Below, one piece after another: positions 16,517 through 26,543 of a stretch of DNA of 64,000 nucleotides (position 1 is its first letter; each line of letters begins with the position of its first letter). This DNA is from AP-15 sp963787425. GTDB lineage: Bacteria > Pseudomonadota > Alphaproteobacteria > ATCC43930 > CGMCC-115725. The notes under the pieces are model-generated. The model was not told the origin of the DNA. It did not search any database and saw only the letters and a program-made list of their open reading frames with translations. Made by a program: the position numbers and the translations under genes. The stretch is taken from NCBI GenBank assembly GCA_963787425.1, contig CAWBCV010000010.1, positions 1 through 64,000 on the forward strand, in the 5' to 3' direction.

Positions 16517-17722
16517 TCAAATCCCGCTTCCGGTGCCGGAGGGCGGGCCGCGCGGTGTGCCGCCGCGCGCAAAGACCTCGACAATGATCATGTGGCCGCC
16601 ACAGCAAGGGCATGGCGGGCGATGATCGGTGGTGGGGTCCGGATCGGCTGCGTCGTGCGCCGCCGGCGGATCAACCGCCGGCATCGGGGCGGCGATCAAC
16701 TCCTTGGCGCGGACGATATTGGCCTTGCAGCCGGCGCTGGCCAGCAGCCCGTAATGTCGGATGCGATGAAACCCCTTCGGTAGAACGTGGAGCAGGAAGC
16801 GCCTGATGAACTCGTCGGCGGCGAGCGTCATTGTGCGGTACCGCGCCTGCCCGTTGCGGCGGTAATCCTTGTACCGGAAGGTCACGCCGGGCTCGTCGAG
16901 AGCAATGAGCCGGCTGTTCGCGATGGCGACGCGATGAGTGTAGCGGGCGAGATAGGCAAGCACCGCTTCTGGCCCGGCGAACGGCGGCTTGGCGTAGACG
17001 AACCAGTTCTTCCGCCGCAGCGGTGCGAGATGCGCGGCGAAGGCCTCGCGACGACGCAGGCCCTCGATCTCGGCAAAGAACGCCAGTCGGCCGGCCGCGT
17101 GAGCGGCGGCGAGCGCCGCCAGGAAGAGCCGCCGGAACAGGCGGGCAAGCACCCGCACTGGCAGGAGAAAGCCGGGCTTGCAGCCCACCCAGCGTGTCCC
17201 GTCCAACGATATGCCACCGCCCGGCACAATCATATGAACGTGCGGGTGGTGGGTCATGGCCGAGCCCCAGCTGTGGAGCACGGCGGCGGCGCCGATGCGA
17301 GCGCCGAGGTGCTTGGGATCGGCGGCGATCGTGAGCAGCGTCTCGGCGGCCGTGCGGAACAGCAGGTCGTAGACCACCGCCTTGTTCTGGTAGGCGATCG
17401 GGGCGATCTCGGCCGGCAGCGTGAAGACCACGTGGAAATAGCCGACCGGCAGCAGATCGGCCTCGCGCGCCGTAAGCCAATCCGCCGCCGCCGCGCCCTG
17501 ACACTTTGGGCAATGGCGATTGCGGCACGAGTTGTAAGCGATGCGGCTGTGGCCACAATCCTCGCAGCGCTCGACATGCCCGCCGAGCGCGGCCGAGCGG
17601 CACTGCTCGATCGCCGACATGACCTGGAGCTGACCCAGGCTCACATGCCCGGCATTGGCCCGGCGCCAGTCGGCCCCATGGCGATGAAAGACGTCTGCGA
17701 CCTCCAGCCTCGGGCGGCGCAC
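16517..17722 (-). CDS. IS91 family transposase (HUH, Y2 type)
   Basis: An intact 401-residue rolling-circle transposase. The N-terminal zinc-binding domain reads CEDCGHSRIAYNSCRNRHCPKC (shown here only as its ends: CEDCG...HCPKC). The HUH metal motif is HPHVHMIV, and the catalytic Tyr region is YLARYTHRVAIAN. Length is normal for the family. It begins 10 bases after the integrase stop, so the two were probably co-translated. The C-terminal tail is Gly/Pro-rich, ending in a CPCCGGHM-type zinc knuckle. Confidence 0.9.
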   Translation of the reverse strand: MRRPRLEVADVFHRHGADWRRANAGHVSLGQLQVMSAIEQCRSAALGGHVERCEDCGHSRIAYNSCRNRHCPKCQGAAAADWLTAREADLLPVGYFHVVFTLPAEIAPIAYQNKAVVYDLLFRTAAETLLTIAADPKHLGARIGAAAVLHSWGSAMTHHPHVHMIVPGGGISLDGTRWVGCKPGFLLPVRVLARLFRRLFLAALAAAHAAGRLAFFAEIEGLRRREAFAAHLAPLRRKNWFVYAKPPFAGPEAVLAYLARYTHRVAIANSRLIALDEPGVTFRYKDYRRNGQARYRTMTLAADEFIRRFLLHVLPKGFHRIRHYGLLASAGCKANIVRAKELIAAPMPAVDPPAAHDAADPDPTTDHRPPCPCCGGHMIIVEVFARGGTPRGPPSGTGSGI

Positions 17723-17732
17723 GGCCGCCCGG

Positions 17733-18664
17733 CTACGCCTCGGGTCGCGGCCTCCCCTCGATCAATAGTGCGAGCCGGTCGAGTGGGCTGGTGACGGCCC
17801 GGATCGTGGTATTGGCGACGCGGGTGTAAAGCGCTGTAGTATCGAGCTTGGCGTGACCCAGGAGCGTCTGGATCACGCGAATATCGACATCTTGCTCGAG
17901 GAGGTGCGTGGCGAAGCTGTGCCGCAGCGTGTGTGGCGACACGCGCTTTTTGATCCCCGCGGCCTGGGCGGCGGCACGGACAGCGCGGCACAGTTGGCGG
18001 GCTGACAGCGGCTCGACCGGGTTGCGGCCGGGAAACAGCCAGCCTCCCGGCAGCAGTAGGCTGCGCCGCCGCCCCTCCCGCCACCAGACGCGCAGCAGTT
18101 CGAGCAGCTGCGGCGACAGCATTGCGTGACGGTCCCCCGCCTTCGCGGGGGCAGGCTCTTGCGCCCCTTGCCGCGCTCGACGCGCAGCAGCATGCGCCCG
18201 GAATCGACATCGCCGACCTTGAGCGCGACAACCTCCGAGACGCGCAGCCCGGCGCCGTAGGCGGTGGCGAACGCCGCCTTGTACTTCGGCCCCGATGCCG
18301 CCCGCAGCAGCAGCGTCACCTCCTCGACGCTGAGCACCGCCGGTATTCGCCGCGGTTGCGGCACGACGGTGAGCCGGCGCGCCAGATCCGGCCGGTCCAG
18401 TGTCACCGTGAAGAAGAAACGCAGCGCCGAGACCACGCTGTTGATGCTCGGCGGCTGCACGCCGATCTGCGTCTGGTGGAGTTGGAAGAGACGTAGGTCT
18501 TCCGCCGTCGCCGTGTCGGGCGACCGGCCAATGAAGGCCGCGAATGCCCGGACGTGTCGCACATAGCCGCTGCGCGTGTGCTCGTTGAAGCCGCGCACGG
18601 TCATATCCTCGATCATGCGCGCCCGCAGTGGGCTGACGGGCCGAGCTGAACTATCGGAGGTCAT
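17733..18664 (-). pseudogene. Tyrosine recombinase/integrase, broken by a 23-nt hairpin insertion
   Basis: The N-terminal SAM-like core-binding domain (MIEDMTVRGFNEHTRSGYVRHV) and the start of the catalytic domain (first Arg in GAGLRVSEVVAL) are in one frame. The rest (MLSPQLLELLR..., HTLRHSFATHL with His/Arg, LLGHAKLDTTALYTRV with His and nucleophilic Tyr) is in another. Removing 18135-18157 restores one continuous frame reading ...GKGRKDRHAMLSPQ..., so this short GC-rich insert is the cause. ATG at 18664 chosen from the family's usual start. Confidence 0.85.
18135..18157. repeat. 23-nt GC-rich hairpin inserted in the integrase gene
   Basis: CCCCGC-CTTC-GCGGGG forms a perfect 6-bp stem with a 4-base loop, followed by GCAGGCT. 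Excision restores the integrase frame exactly, so this is a recent insertion rather than ancestral sequence. It resembles the hairpin at 7551-7585. Confidence 0.7.
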
Positions 18665-18910
18665 CGGGGCTCTTCTCCCGAGCTGAAGGTTGCTGGACCT
18701 TCGATGCTCGGGATCGGATGTCCCGACCGTCACGCGCTACCGCCCATCACCCCGACAAAACGCGCTGACCGTCACAGCTGCTCCCTCCCGCGCGAGCGGG
18801 TTCGTTCTTCGGCCAAGGACCGACATTCACCCGTTGAATCCGGGCAATGGCCGCAATGGGGCAAAGGCAGTCATCTGATGCGAACCGTCGCCTTCCGGAT
18901 TATCACGTAG

Positions 18911-19060
18911 ATGAGCGCTTGCACCGCCGCAGCATGGCGGAGGTATTTTCACACCACCGCGTTCCGGTTGGAGCGGGGGATTGTTCCCGCCGTGCTGGAA
19001 CGTCTCTCCGACCTCGACCGTCCGGACGACCTGGCGCGCTGGCCCGGGCCGTTGGAGTGA
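18911..19060 (+). CDS. Short ORF upstream of the glycosyltransferase, possible gene remnant
   Basis: 49 codons from ATG at 18911 to TGA at 19060, ending 10 bases before the glycosyltransferase ATG. The C-terminal part FRLERGIVPAVLERLSDLD...LARWPGPLE looks protein-like in composition. I do not recognise the family. It may be the tail of a larger gene once translationally coupled to the glycosyltransferase. Confidence 0.3.
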   Translation: MSACTAAAWRRYFHTTAFRLERGIVPAVLERLSDLDRPDDLARWPGPLE

Positions 19061-19070
19061 GCCGAAAGCG

Positions 19071-19800
19071 ATGACTGGGGTCGCCATCGTCATCCCCATG
19101 CTGAACGAAGCGGCGGGACTGCCGCGGCTATTGCGCTCGCTCGCCGCGCTCGAGCCGCCGCCGGCGGAGGTGCTGGCGGTGGATGGCGGCAGCGCCGACA
19201 CCTCCGTCGCCATCGCGGAGGCGGCCGGGCTGCTTGTCGTCCGGCACGAGACCCGTGGCCGGGCGGCGGCGATCAACCGTGGCGTGCAGGAAGCCACGGC
19301 ACCGGTCATCTGCGTGCTGCACGCCGACACCTTGCTGCCCGACGACGCGGTTGCCGTGATGCGCAGGGTGCTCGCGGATCCTGGGACCGCCCTGGCCGGC
19401 TTCACCCCCCCTTCTCAGCGGGCCCGATCGGGTCCGTTGGGGGACCAGCTTCCACAACTGGATCAAGACCTGGTACGCGCCACTGCTGTTCCGGCCGCAA
19501 CTCTTCCTGCGCAGCGTGCGGCTGCTATTCGGCGACCACGCCATGTTCTTCCGCCGCGCCGATTTCCTGGCCGTCGGCGGCTGCGACCCCATGCTGCTGG
19601 TCATGGAGGAGGCGGATTTGTGCATTCGCTTCCACCGGCTCGGCCGAACCCGCCTCGTCAACCGCGTGGTGATCACCTCCGATCACCGGGTCGCCGCCTG
19701 GGGCGCGTTGCGGGCGAACTGGATCTACCTCAAGGTCGGAGCACGCTGGGGGCTCGGCTTTCGAAAAGGGCTGGAGCGGCACTACCCCGACGTGCGCTGA
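19071..19800 (+). pseudogene. Family 2 glycosyltransferase (TIGR04283-like), frameshifted in a C7 run
   Basis: The first half shows a GT-A nucleotide-sugar domain: VAIVIPMLNEAAGLPRLL, EVLAVDGGSADTS, RGRAAAINRG and the metal motif as LHADT. The frame breaks in a run of seven C at 19406-19412. Removing one C gives LLSGPDRVRWGTSFHN... and continues to FGDHAMFFRRADFLAVGG, MEEADLCIRFHRLG and the stop at 19800. The product would be about 240 residues, normal for the TIGR04283 group. The homopolymer site makes a sequencing error or phase variation as likely as true loss. Confidence 0.82.
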
Positions 19801-20546
19801 ACCGTTCGCCCGCGCAGATAGCCTGTGGCGATGGCCGCGGTCCTGACGCCGTTTCGAACATGCAATGGCAAACGATCCGCGATGCCAGGGCGAAGGACCG
19901 TTGGGAACGAAAGGTTTGCGCTCGCTAGGCGCGGCGCTCGGTCCCCATAACCACCATATCGAGGTCTCGGCCCCCGCATCTGTCGCGTTGCCCGTGGGCT
20001 GATCGGCAGTCGCAGCCTCAAGCGCGCTTGCCCCCGAATTTGGCGTTCAGGTTCGCGGTGTCGGCGTCGATCGCTGCGTCATGAAACAAGGCGGGATCGA
20101 ATGGGCGTATGTCTGTCATCGGCCGTGCTCGTGATCAGATCGCGTTGACGCGCTTCATAGCATCCTGGCTGTTCGTCGAACGCCGAAGCGACCTGCAAGG
20201 AGCATCGGGCATAGGGGGCATAGGCGGCATCGGATTAGCCGAACGTCCGACGATCCCCATGGTCCCTATGGTTCTGGGCAATGCGACAATTAACGCTGAA
20301 TGTCGCCGCGTTTACTCTCAATTTAAAAGAGAATTCATCCCTTTCACTGTAGATGTCGGTAGCAGCGCAAACGGGCAAACGAGAGACAATGGTGATTGAT
20401 CTAGCTGAGCATCGGTTGAACAGGCAGCTTCGGTCGGCATCCGCCGCATCAACGATGCCGGGACTGCGCAGACCCGCGCCTCTCCATGCCGCAGTGGTGT
20501 TGACGTGGAGGAAGGTCAGCCCGAGCGCCCACCTCATGGTGGATCC
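19801..20546. other. Gene-free stretch of about 750 bases
   Basis: No ORF on either strand has recognisable family features. It includes a small run of GGCAT-type repeats near 20214-20232 (readable as Gly-Ile-Gly) and an AT-richer patch at 20310-20345 that could hold a promoter, without convincing boxes. Confidence 0.4.
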
Positions 20547-20860
20547 GCACACACTTATCCCTGGACAGCGCCGCTCAGCCTGCGTCGAACCCAATAAACC
20601 CAACACGACGTCAGAGGCCGAATGAACCCGTCCCATTCAAAAATCATCGCTGCTTCCCCATTCGCTGATGAGTTCTGAGCACCTCACATTGCCCAATGTG
20701 CTCATTGTCGGGAGACGGTTGAGGCGCTCGATTTCCCGAACTCTTATCGCCGGTCTGACTCTGCATCACGCTGGACCGTACCCGCCACTCGGCTTTAATG
20801 TCTTTTTGTTTAAGAATTTTTAAAGTCAGCAGCTTTGGGAGCGGCTCCGGCTCGAATCAG

Positions 20861-21264
20861 ATGGAAAGCAGCGAGATCAGGTTCGGCAGGTTCCGACTCG
20901 ATCTGCGTCGGCGCACATTGCTGCGCGATGATCTGCCAGTGAGGCTCGGCGGCCGACCGCTAGACATATTGTGGCGCTTGCCTCGGCGGGAGGTGATGTC
21001 CTCACCCAGGACGAGCTTATGGCGCGGTTATGGTCGGGCTACGTTGTCGAGGAGGGCAACCTCTATGTCCAAGTCTCGGCACTGCGCAGAGCCCTTGCCG
21101 ATAGCGGCGACGGTCACAGTTACGTTGTGACCGTACCAGGCCGAGGCTATCGGCTGGCCGGTCTGGCTGGGTCGCCGGAGACGGCACCCTCTTTCGTACA
21201 GTCCCTGCCGATGCCCGATAAGCCTTCGATCGCCGTTTTGCCCTTTGCCAATTTGAGCCCTTGA
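20861..21264 (+). pseudogene. OmpR-type winged-helix regulator, N-terminal remnant (copy A)
   Basis: IRFGRFRLDLRRRTLLRDD and LGGRPLDIL open a Trans_reg_C winged helix. One base is missing near 20968, after which ALASAGGDVLTQDELMARLW and VPGRGYRLAG complete the domain. The frame then reaches KPSIAVLPFANLSP and stops at 21264, exactly where homologues continue into a long TolB/TPR sensory region. The gene thus has an internal frameshift and has lost its C-terminal two thirds. Identical lesions occur in copy B. Confidence 0.75.
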
Positions 21265-21320
21265 TATTTCCATTGCCCTGCGGCGACGGCACAGTGTCGT
21301 ATTCAGAATTCCGGTCGTGG

Positions 21321-21935
21321 TCATACCGGCCTCGCCCGGCCTTCGTAGAGGAAGCTGTGCGTTCGCGGCCCAGGCAGCCGCGCGTGTTCCAGTGAGTTCG
21401 ATCCGGAACCCGCTGCCGGTAATCAGCTCGCCGATCTTCGGTTGAGATGGCACCCGCCCGCGACGCGGGACCACAGAGGGTCGAGCCGGTCCTGCTATCG
21501 TGCGACGCCCGGCTCCGGCGCGCGTCCGTGCTCGACAAAGAGAAGGGCTCCATCAGGCTTCAACACGCGGCGCATCTCGGCGAGCGCGCGCGGCGCGTCT
21601 GGGATGGTGCAGAGCGTCCAGGTCGTCACCACCGTATCCACGCTGACGTCATCCAGGGGCAGCGTCTCGGTCGAGGCCTCAAGGAACTCGACCGGCACTA
21701 TTGCGGCGGCCGCGCGCCGGCGCGCCATGCGCAGCAGCTCAGGCGAGGGATCCAGCGCGATTACGGCGCGGACCGCCGGTCGGTGGTGTGGCAGGTTGAG
21801 CCCCGAGCCGATACCGATCTCGAGCACCCTTTCCGCGACCGCCCCGATCACGCGCCTCCGGAACGGCACCAGCTGCTTCTGCCCCATCGTCAGATGCAAC
21901 AGACACGGCAGCACGTGGCGCCGATAAAAACTCAT
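21321..21935 (-). pseudogene. Class I SAM-dependent methyltransferase, multiple lesions (copy A)
   Basis: From ATG at 21935: MSFYRRHVLPCLLHLTMG, then the SAM-binding motif VLEIGIGSGLN, the acidic loop ALDPSPELL, and VVTTWTLCTIPD with RRVLKPDGALLFVEHG. These mark a UbiE-like small methyltransferase. After 146 residues a TAG (21495-21497) stands where the family has Trp (R-W-Q). Further family sequence (LDPLWSRVAGGCHLN, then SFLYEGRARP) follows in shifting frames to 21321. The start overlaps the DsbD-like stop (ATGA), so the two were coupled. The same TAG is present in copy B. Confidence 0.75.
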
Positions 21936-22589
21936 TCCGCTGCTTCCGGGTGACTGACGGGGCTCGACGTGGCGCGCAGCTCGGGCAAGGCGATGCCGGC
22001 AGGGGCTCCGGGTCCATAGACCACGTCGAGCGGTACGCCATAACGGCCGAAGCTCTGCAGGTAGGCGGTGATCGTCGCGTCGGGGCGCGTCCAGTCCGCC
22101 CGCATCGCCACGACGCGCGGTTCACGAAGCTTGTCCGCGACCGCCGCCCGCTCCAGCACCATCAATTCATTGACCCTGCAGATCAAGCACCAGGCGGCGG
22201 AGACATCGACCAACACCAGCTGCCCCCCGGCGACCAGCCGTTGCAGCGCTGCCGCGTCGTAGCGCCGCCACAGATCGGTCTGGGCAATCCCACCCGGCCC
22301 GCCGATCGGCACGGCCTGACCGTGCAGCGACAGCACCAGCACCGCGGCGACCGAAAGCACGATTGTCGCGGCTCCGATTGCCCGGCCTTCAAATCGGCCG
22401 AAACCTACGATCGCACGCGCCGCTACGAGGATCAGCAGCGCCACAAGCGCCACGCCGGCCGCCAGCGCCGGCCAAAAACCAGCCTCTGTGGCGAGAACGG
22501 CCAGCAGCCACACGGCGGTGCCAAGTAGCGCCATTCCGAGCACACGCCGGAGCCAGTCCATCCACGGTCCCGGCCGTGGCAACCAGCTC
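21932..22589 (-). pseudogene. DsbD/ScsB-like thioredoxin-domain protein, C-terminal part (copy A)
   Basis: Starts abruptly with WLPRPGPWMDWLRRVLG, typical of the last membrane segments of DsbD-type thiol:disulfide reductants. It then has two hydrophobic helices and a periplasmic thioredoxin-like domain with the redox motif AAWCLICRVNE (Cys-x-x-Cys) and a cis-Pro region (GRYGVPLDVVY). The N-terminal domain and most of the eight-helix channel are missing; upstream it is fused to a truncated cupin gene at about 22590. An in-frame Met at 22561 could still start a 210-residue protein. Confidence 0.72.
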
Positions 22590-22895
22590 ACCGCTCCCAC
22601 CCGAAAGCACGAAGACGAAGACGCTTCCAGCGTGGTGATGCTTGACCGACTTTCTGCCCGGGGCGTAGGTGACGATGACCGCTGTGAGGCTCTTGCCCGG
22701 CAGGTTGGGCAGCGTCTGCGCGAGAACGGATTCACCTGGGCACCGCGTCTTCGCCGGCCGCGCGCGATGCCGGTCCGATCAGCAGCGCGCCAGAATCAAC
22801 GACGCGGCGACAGCCAATTTCAGCCTTCCAAACTTGATCGACGAGATGGTCATCGTGTCGGCAAGCACCGCACCGGTGGGATCAAGGGTGAGCAT
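22590..22895 (-). pseudogene. Cupin-domain protein, N-terminal remnant
   Basis: Reading the reverse strand from 22895, the frame changes after about 40 residues. It then reads LAQTLPNLPGKSLTAVIVTY, APGQKSVKHHHAGSVFVFV, which is the first cupin motif (HHH...E region) of small periplasmic cupins. The reading ends at FVLSGG where DsbD-like sequence begins. Only the first half of the cupin barrel is left. A fuller relative of this protein is at 35130-35545. Confidence 0.6.
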
Positions 22896-22934
22896 TACAC
22901 CTCTCCTGCGGTCAGCCGCCAATGATAGTCTGGC

Positions 22935-23920
22935 TTAGCGTTGCGGCTCTACGATGACGGTGCCGACCTTGCCGCCGCGCTCGACCTCCTTATGGGCCCC
23001 TGCGGTTTCGAGCAGTGGGAAGCGCGCGCCACCGACAGAATGCGGCCCGGCGTCGCCGTCCATGCGGCGATGTCGGACTGCGCCCGCCGCCGATCCGAAT
23101 GCGGAACGCCGGCAAGCGACATCGCATAGACCGCGAGGTTCTTCTGCATCAGATCGCGCACCGGCACCTTTGGCTCGCGGTCGCCGTTGGTCGCGTAAAT
23201 CATGATGCTGCCATTGACCCGCAGGCAGCGCAGCGCGGCAGCGAGGTTGCCGCCGAAATCGACCTCGGCTATGTGATCGACCCCGACCCCTCCGATGATG
23301 TCAAGGACGCGCGCGGCGACATCCTCCTGCCGGTAGTTGATGACATGCGCGGCACCGCCGGCGCGGGCGCGTTCCGCCTTTTCAGGCGAGCTAACCGTCG
23401 CGATCACTCGCGCCCCGGCCCAGGTTGCGAGCTGCACCGCGTAATGACCGACCGATCCGGCGCCGCCAGTCACCAGAAGCGTCTTGCCCTGTACAGGCCC
23501 AGCGACAAATACGGAGCGATGCGCGGTCATCCCCGGCACGCCGAGGGTCGCTCCTTCCGCGAAGGACACGTGGTCGGGGAGTTCGGTCACCAGATCATGG
23601 AGAGTGCGATGTATTCCGCCGCGGCGGTTCCCTGCCAGCGGCCGTTGCGCTGACCGTGTAGAGCCAGACGCGCGTGCCAAGCCAACGCTCGGGCACGCCA
23701 GGACCGACCTGGTCGACCACCCCCGCGCCGTCACTGTTCGTCACGACGCGCGGATACTCCATCGCCGGCGGACCACGTCGCCGATACGTGTCCGACGGGT
23801 TGACGCCGGAGGCTTCGAGCCGCACGCGCACCTCGCCGTAACCGGCCTCGGGGGTCGGCAGCTCGCCGCAGACCAAAACCTCGTCAGCCGTTCCCTGCCG
23901 GTCGTACCAAACGCGCGCAT
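22935..23920 (-). pseudogene. Zinc-independent MDR/quinone oxidoreductase, frameshifted
   Basis: A quinone-oxidoreductase (QorA-like) member of the medium-chain dehydrogenases. Recognisable blocks in three frames: MRA/WYDRQGTADEVLV (frame lost after the third codon), VRLEASGVNPSDTYRRRG, DGAGVVDQVGPGV; then after about 23655 VTELPDHVSFAEGATLGVP and the NADPH-binding LLVTGGAGSVGHYAVQLA; and a C-terminal GTVIVEPQR ending at 22935. At least three indels. Length when joined (about 325 residues) is normal. Confidence 0.75.
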
Positions 23921-24330
23921 CGCCGCCTCCGCATTTGTGACCACGGAGGTGTTCTATCATTTTTCGGCGAACTCAGCCCGCGGCAACCAGCCCCCAGAAA
24001 TGGTCGTTAGGTCCGCCTGGGGGCCCGCTCGGCGTCTCGCCGTTTGGCGGTCCCACCCGGGCCGTGGGCGCCGACAGCACGGTCGAGATGACCGAAGCGG
24101 AGGCCGCGCCGCTACTGCGGGCGGGCTGGCTAAGGGTCAACCCCGGTGATTTGCCCAAATAGCCGAGGCGGCCTGGAAGAGGTTCTTATGCTGCAAGATT
24201 TCGGCCGGATTCATTCACCGGGTCCGGGAGGCGACCGGAAGCAAACCGCGAATTGCGAATTCTCAACGGCCGTTGCGCCCGCAAGCGAAAACGATCGAGA
24301 TAGAGATAAATGTGCGCGAAACAATGTCTC

Positions 24331-24753
24331 TCAGCGCGTCGTGGCTTCGGTGAGCGGGGAGGTGCAGAAAGCGCAGCGTCGTGCCGCGATAGGTATTTCG
24401 CTGAGGCACTCGGGGCATTTCTTAGTCGTCGGATCGGGGGCCGCCTCTCCGCGCCGCATTCGAGCGAGAAGCAGTTCATCGGCAGTACGATGAAGAAATA
24501 TACGGCGGCAGCGATTAGGATGAACGAGATCACCGCATTGATGAAGTCGCCGATCAGGAATTTGCTCCCATTGATCGTGAACTCGATTGCCGAGAAATCA
24601 GGTTTCCCGACAATGGCCGCGATGAACGGTGTGATTAGATCTTTGACCAATGCCGTAACGACTGCGCCAAACGCCACGCCCATCACCACCGCGACTGCGA
24701 GATCAAGGACGTTGCCGCGTAAAATAAACTGCTTGAAGCCTTGCAACCAACAT
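24331..24753 (-). pseudogene. mscL: Large-conductance mechanosensitive channel MscL, frameshifted
   Basis: MscL forms a pentameric inner-membrane emergency valve against osmotic downshock. The gene is recognisable by LQGFKQFILRGNVLDLAVAVVMG (first helix and gating region), LITPFIAAIVG and the second helix FINAVISFILIAAAVYFFIV. The ATG at 24753 with a GGGGAGG site is one base out of frame with the WLQGF reading. A second indel follows LPMN, after which the correct C-terminus LLLARMRRGEA...CPECLSEIPIAARRCAFC (zinc-ribbon-like tail) is readable to 24331. Two indels make it non-functional unless they are sequencing errors. Confidence 0.82.
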
Positions 24754-24930
24754 ATCGACCTCCCCTCAGCCAACCTCGATGCATTTGACTTTTGCGTCCT
24801 CCGCGGCGGCAGGCGAATCCACGCTGAAGTCCCGCAGCCATGTTGTCCAGCCTCACGATACGTCCCGATCTTTTCCGATCCCAAGCCAGCGGGAGGGATC
24901 AGAGCACAACGTCTTCCGTTGCATGCTAGT

Positions 24931-25189
24931 TCAAGGTGTCTTCTGTAGGCCCGCTCCGATCCGTGGCGTCGGTTCGTCATTGCGGACCCGATATGTCCCA
25001 TCCACGATCTCGGGCCTCTGTGTCGCACACCAGGGGAACACAAAGGCGGTTGCCATCGTCGCGTCGAGAAAATAGATGGCGAGGGCATCGTTGACGACGC
25101 ACGGATGCCCGAGGGAGTGATAGCCCATGCGTCCGCGCCGCAATTCGCGCCCAACCACGCGGTCATCTGATCGAGGCGGCTGCCCAAGT
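24931..25189 (-). pseudogene. TAP-like alpha/beta hydrolase, C-terminal remnant
   Basis: The short reading GRELRRGRMGYHSLGHPCVVND followed by ALAIYFLD resembles the C-terminal domain of TAP-type (tripeptidyl-aminopeptidase-like) hydrolases, with the catalytic His in GYHSLGH and the conserved Cys after it. No nucleophile region is present. Immediately upstream is the start of an unrelated P-loop gene. Tentative. Confidence 0.4.
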
Positions 25190-25304
25190 CTCTAGGCGCA
25201 CCGGTGCGTGCCGCGATAGCGTGGCTGAGCGTCGTCTTGCCCGCCGCGCTTGCCCCTTCGAGGCAGATGATCGCTACGCCAGGCCGGCCTTTCATGTAAT
25301 TCAT
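25190..25304 (-). pseudogene. P-loop nucleotide kinase, N-terminal remnant
   Basis: MKGRPGVAIICLEGASAAGK shows a beta strand and a Walker A loop (GASAAGKT) followed by TLSHAIAARTGA, typical of the start of a small deoxynucleoside-kinase-like ATPase. Homology ends after about 35 residues, where hydrolase-like sequence begins. Confidence 0.5.
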
Positions 25305-25414
25305 GAGCGTAAGAAACGGCTAAAGGAATAAACGAGCTTCGATGACCAAGACTCCAGTTCGAGCCGGACAGGCCCCATGACCATACGGCGGTCGGCCGGC
25401 GCGCGCCTCTGCCC

Positions 25415-25906
25415 CTAGTCGGCGCGCGTTGCGGGCTGGCTCTGCAAGATCAGGCGGACGAGCTCGGCCTGACGATGCGTGCCGGTCTTGTCGAACACAT
25501 GCGCGAGGTGTGTCCGAGCCGTGGTCAAAGAGATGCCGAGCCTGCCCGCTACCGCTTGCAGCCCGTCGGCTTTCAATATCTCGCGCGTGAACCCGGCTTC
25601 CGCCGGAGTCAGCCCAAAATCCTGGCGGAGGCTTCGCGGCGGACGGTGTCGGCCTCCTCCGGATCGGTAATGCACAGGATGGCTCTCGGCCGGGCGACAT
25701 CGATCCACGCCATACGGGCGCGGTGGGGTACCACGAGCACGGTCAAGTTCTCCCGCGAGAGCCGAAGGCGTCCGCCGGCGCCGCCAAGCTCGTCTCTCGG
25801 CGCGGCGCAATCGCCGATCATTCGGCGCAGGAGCGGCGTCTAGCCAGTTGTTTCGGCTCGCAGATCGTCGCGCCCCAGGAACACCCCCTGATCGGGGCGC
25901 GGACAC
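25415..25906 (-). pseudogene. LuxR-family regulator, C-terminal part, frameshifted
   Basis: The C-terminus is a clear LuxR helix-turn-helix: FGLTPAEAGFTREILKADGL, AVAGRLGISLTTARTHLAHV and FDKTGTHRQAELVRLIL. The preceding stretch RLSRENLTVLVVPHRARMAW and ARPRAILCITDPE, in another frame, fits the region before the HTH in this LuxR type. The N-terminal part is missing, and one indel lies near 25630. Confidence 0.72.
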
Positions 25907-25951
25907 GTGGGTCCGCTCAGCGCCCGCAGATTCGCGTCCGGGAACCAGGGG

Positions 25952-26463
25952 TCACGTTGAAGGTAGCTGGCGTAGAGAGAACGTCACGCGCCGGTCGAGG
26001 ATCTGCTCCGCGCGGATCAGCCGGGCCCATTTGAAGGTTTCGGGCGGCACGAAGCGCGGCGCGTCCAGGTGCTGATAGCCCAGCGTCAGGGTCCGCAACG
26101 CGGCGACCGGCACGGGCGCGCCGGAGACCAGGTGATAAATGCGGCCCGACGCCGCCGCCATCCGTTCGGCGATATCGGTCAGCCCGCCGATGACGTGATC
26201 GATCGGCACGAGGTCGAGGCTCGCACAAGGGCTGGCGGGAAGGACATGGATACGGCCCGCCATCACCAGGCGGATCAAAGCGTAGATGTTGGTGAACTGG
26301 CCGATGGTCCCATCGCGGTAGCGGTCCACGACGATTGGCGGGCGCGCCACGGCGCTGATCCCGCCTTGCTGTTGTGCGGCGCAGACCAGGCGCTCCGCTT
26401 CTGCCTTGCTGGACTCGTAGCCGTTCGCAAAACGCTGCCCGACATCGCGAAGCTGGAGCTTTT
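25952..26463 (-). pseudogene. NAD-dependent epimerase/fatty acyl reductase-like SDR, fragment
   Basis: The extended-SDR catalytic motif is visible as NGYESSKAEAERLV (Tyr-x-x-x-Lys) near 26410. After a frame change near 26350 it continues as RPPIVVDRYRDGTIGQFTNI, LVPIDHVIGGLTDIAE and YHLVSG, typical of NAD_binding_4 (male-sterility-type) proteins. The Rossmann N-terminus with GxxGxxG is absent, and the reading ends at 25952, earlier than in homologues. Confidence 0.65.
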
Positions 26464-26543
26464 ATCCCCTCGCGAGCGAGGAGCAGATACTCCCCGATGT
26501 GCAAAACGGCGTTCGCATACGATACAAGGGCCGGAAACGGCAT

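Larger units (their letters stand above)
16517..18664 (-). mobile_element. IS91-like element with transposase and accessory integrase
   Basis: Contains an HUH-type IS91 transposase and, directly upstream on the same strand, a tyrosine recombinase, a pairing seen in several alphaproteobacterial IS91-group elements. Boundaries given are only the coding limits. The integrase is disrupted, so the element may depend on the transposase alone or be immobile. Confidence 0.75.
20547..22424. repeat. Long direct repeat, copy A
   Basis: 20581-22424 matches 62160-64000 almost exactly, in direct orientation, about 41.6 kb apart; the match probably continues past the window end. I see two small indels (20740-20765, a 2-nt difference; near 21391, 1 nt) and a few substitutions. 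An extra 36-base anchor at 20547-20582 matches 61532-61567, so copy B carries about 592 extra bases at this point. It contains a broken winged-helix gene, a broken methyltransferase and a DsbD-like tail. Confidence 0.92.

Noticed and set aside
16787..17794. 335-codon plus-strand frame over the IS91 transposase
   Set aside because: Shadow frame; the minus strand has the full HUH and zinc motifs.
20205..20240. Short GGCATnGG repeats giving a Gly-Ile-Gly run
   Set aside because: Only three imperfect units in a gene-free region; no sign of a functional tandem repeat or coding role.
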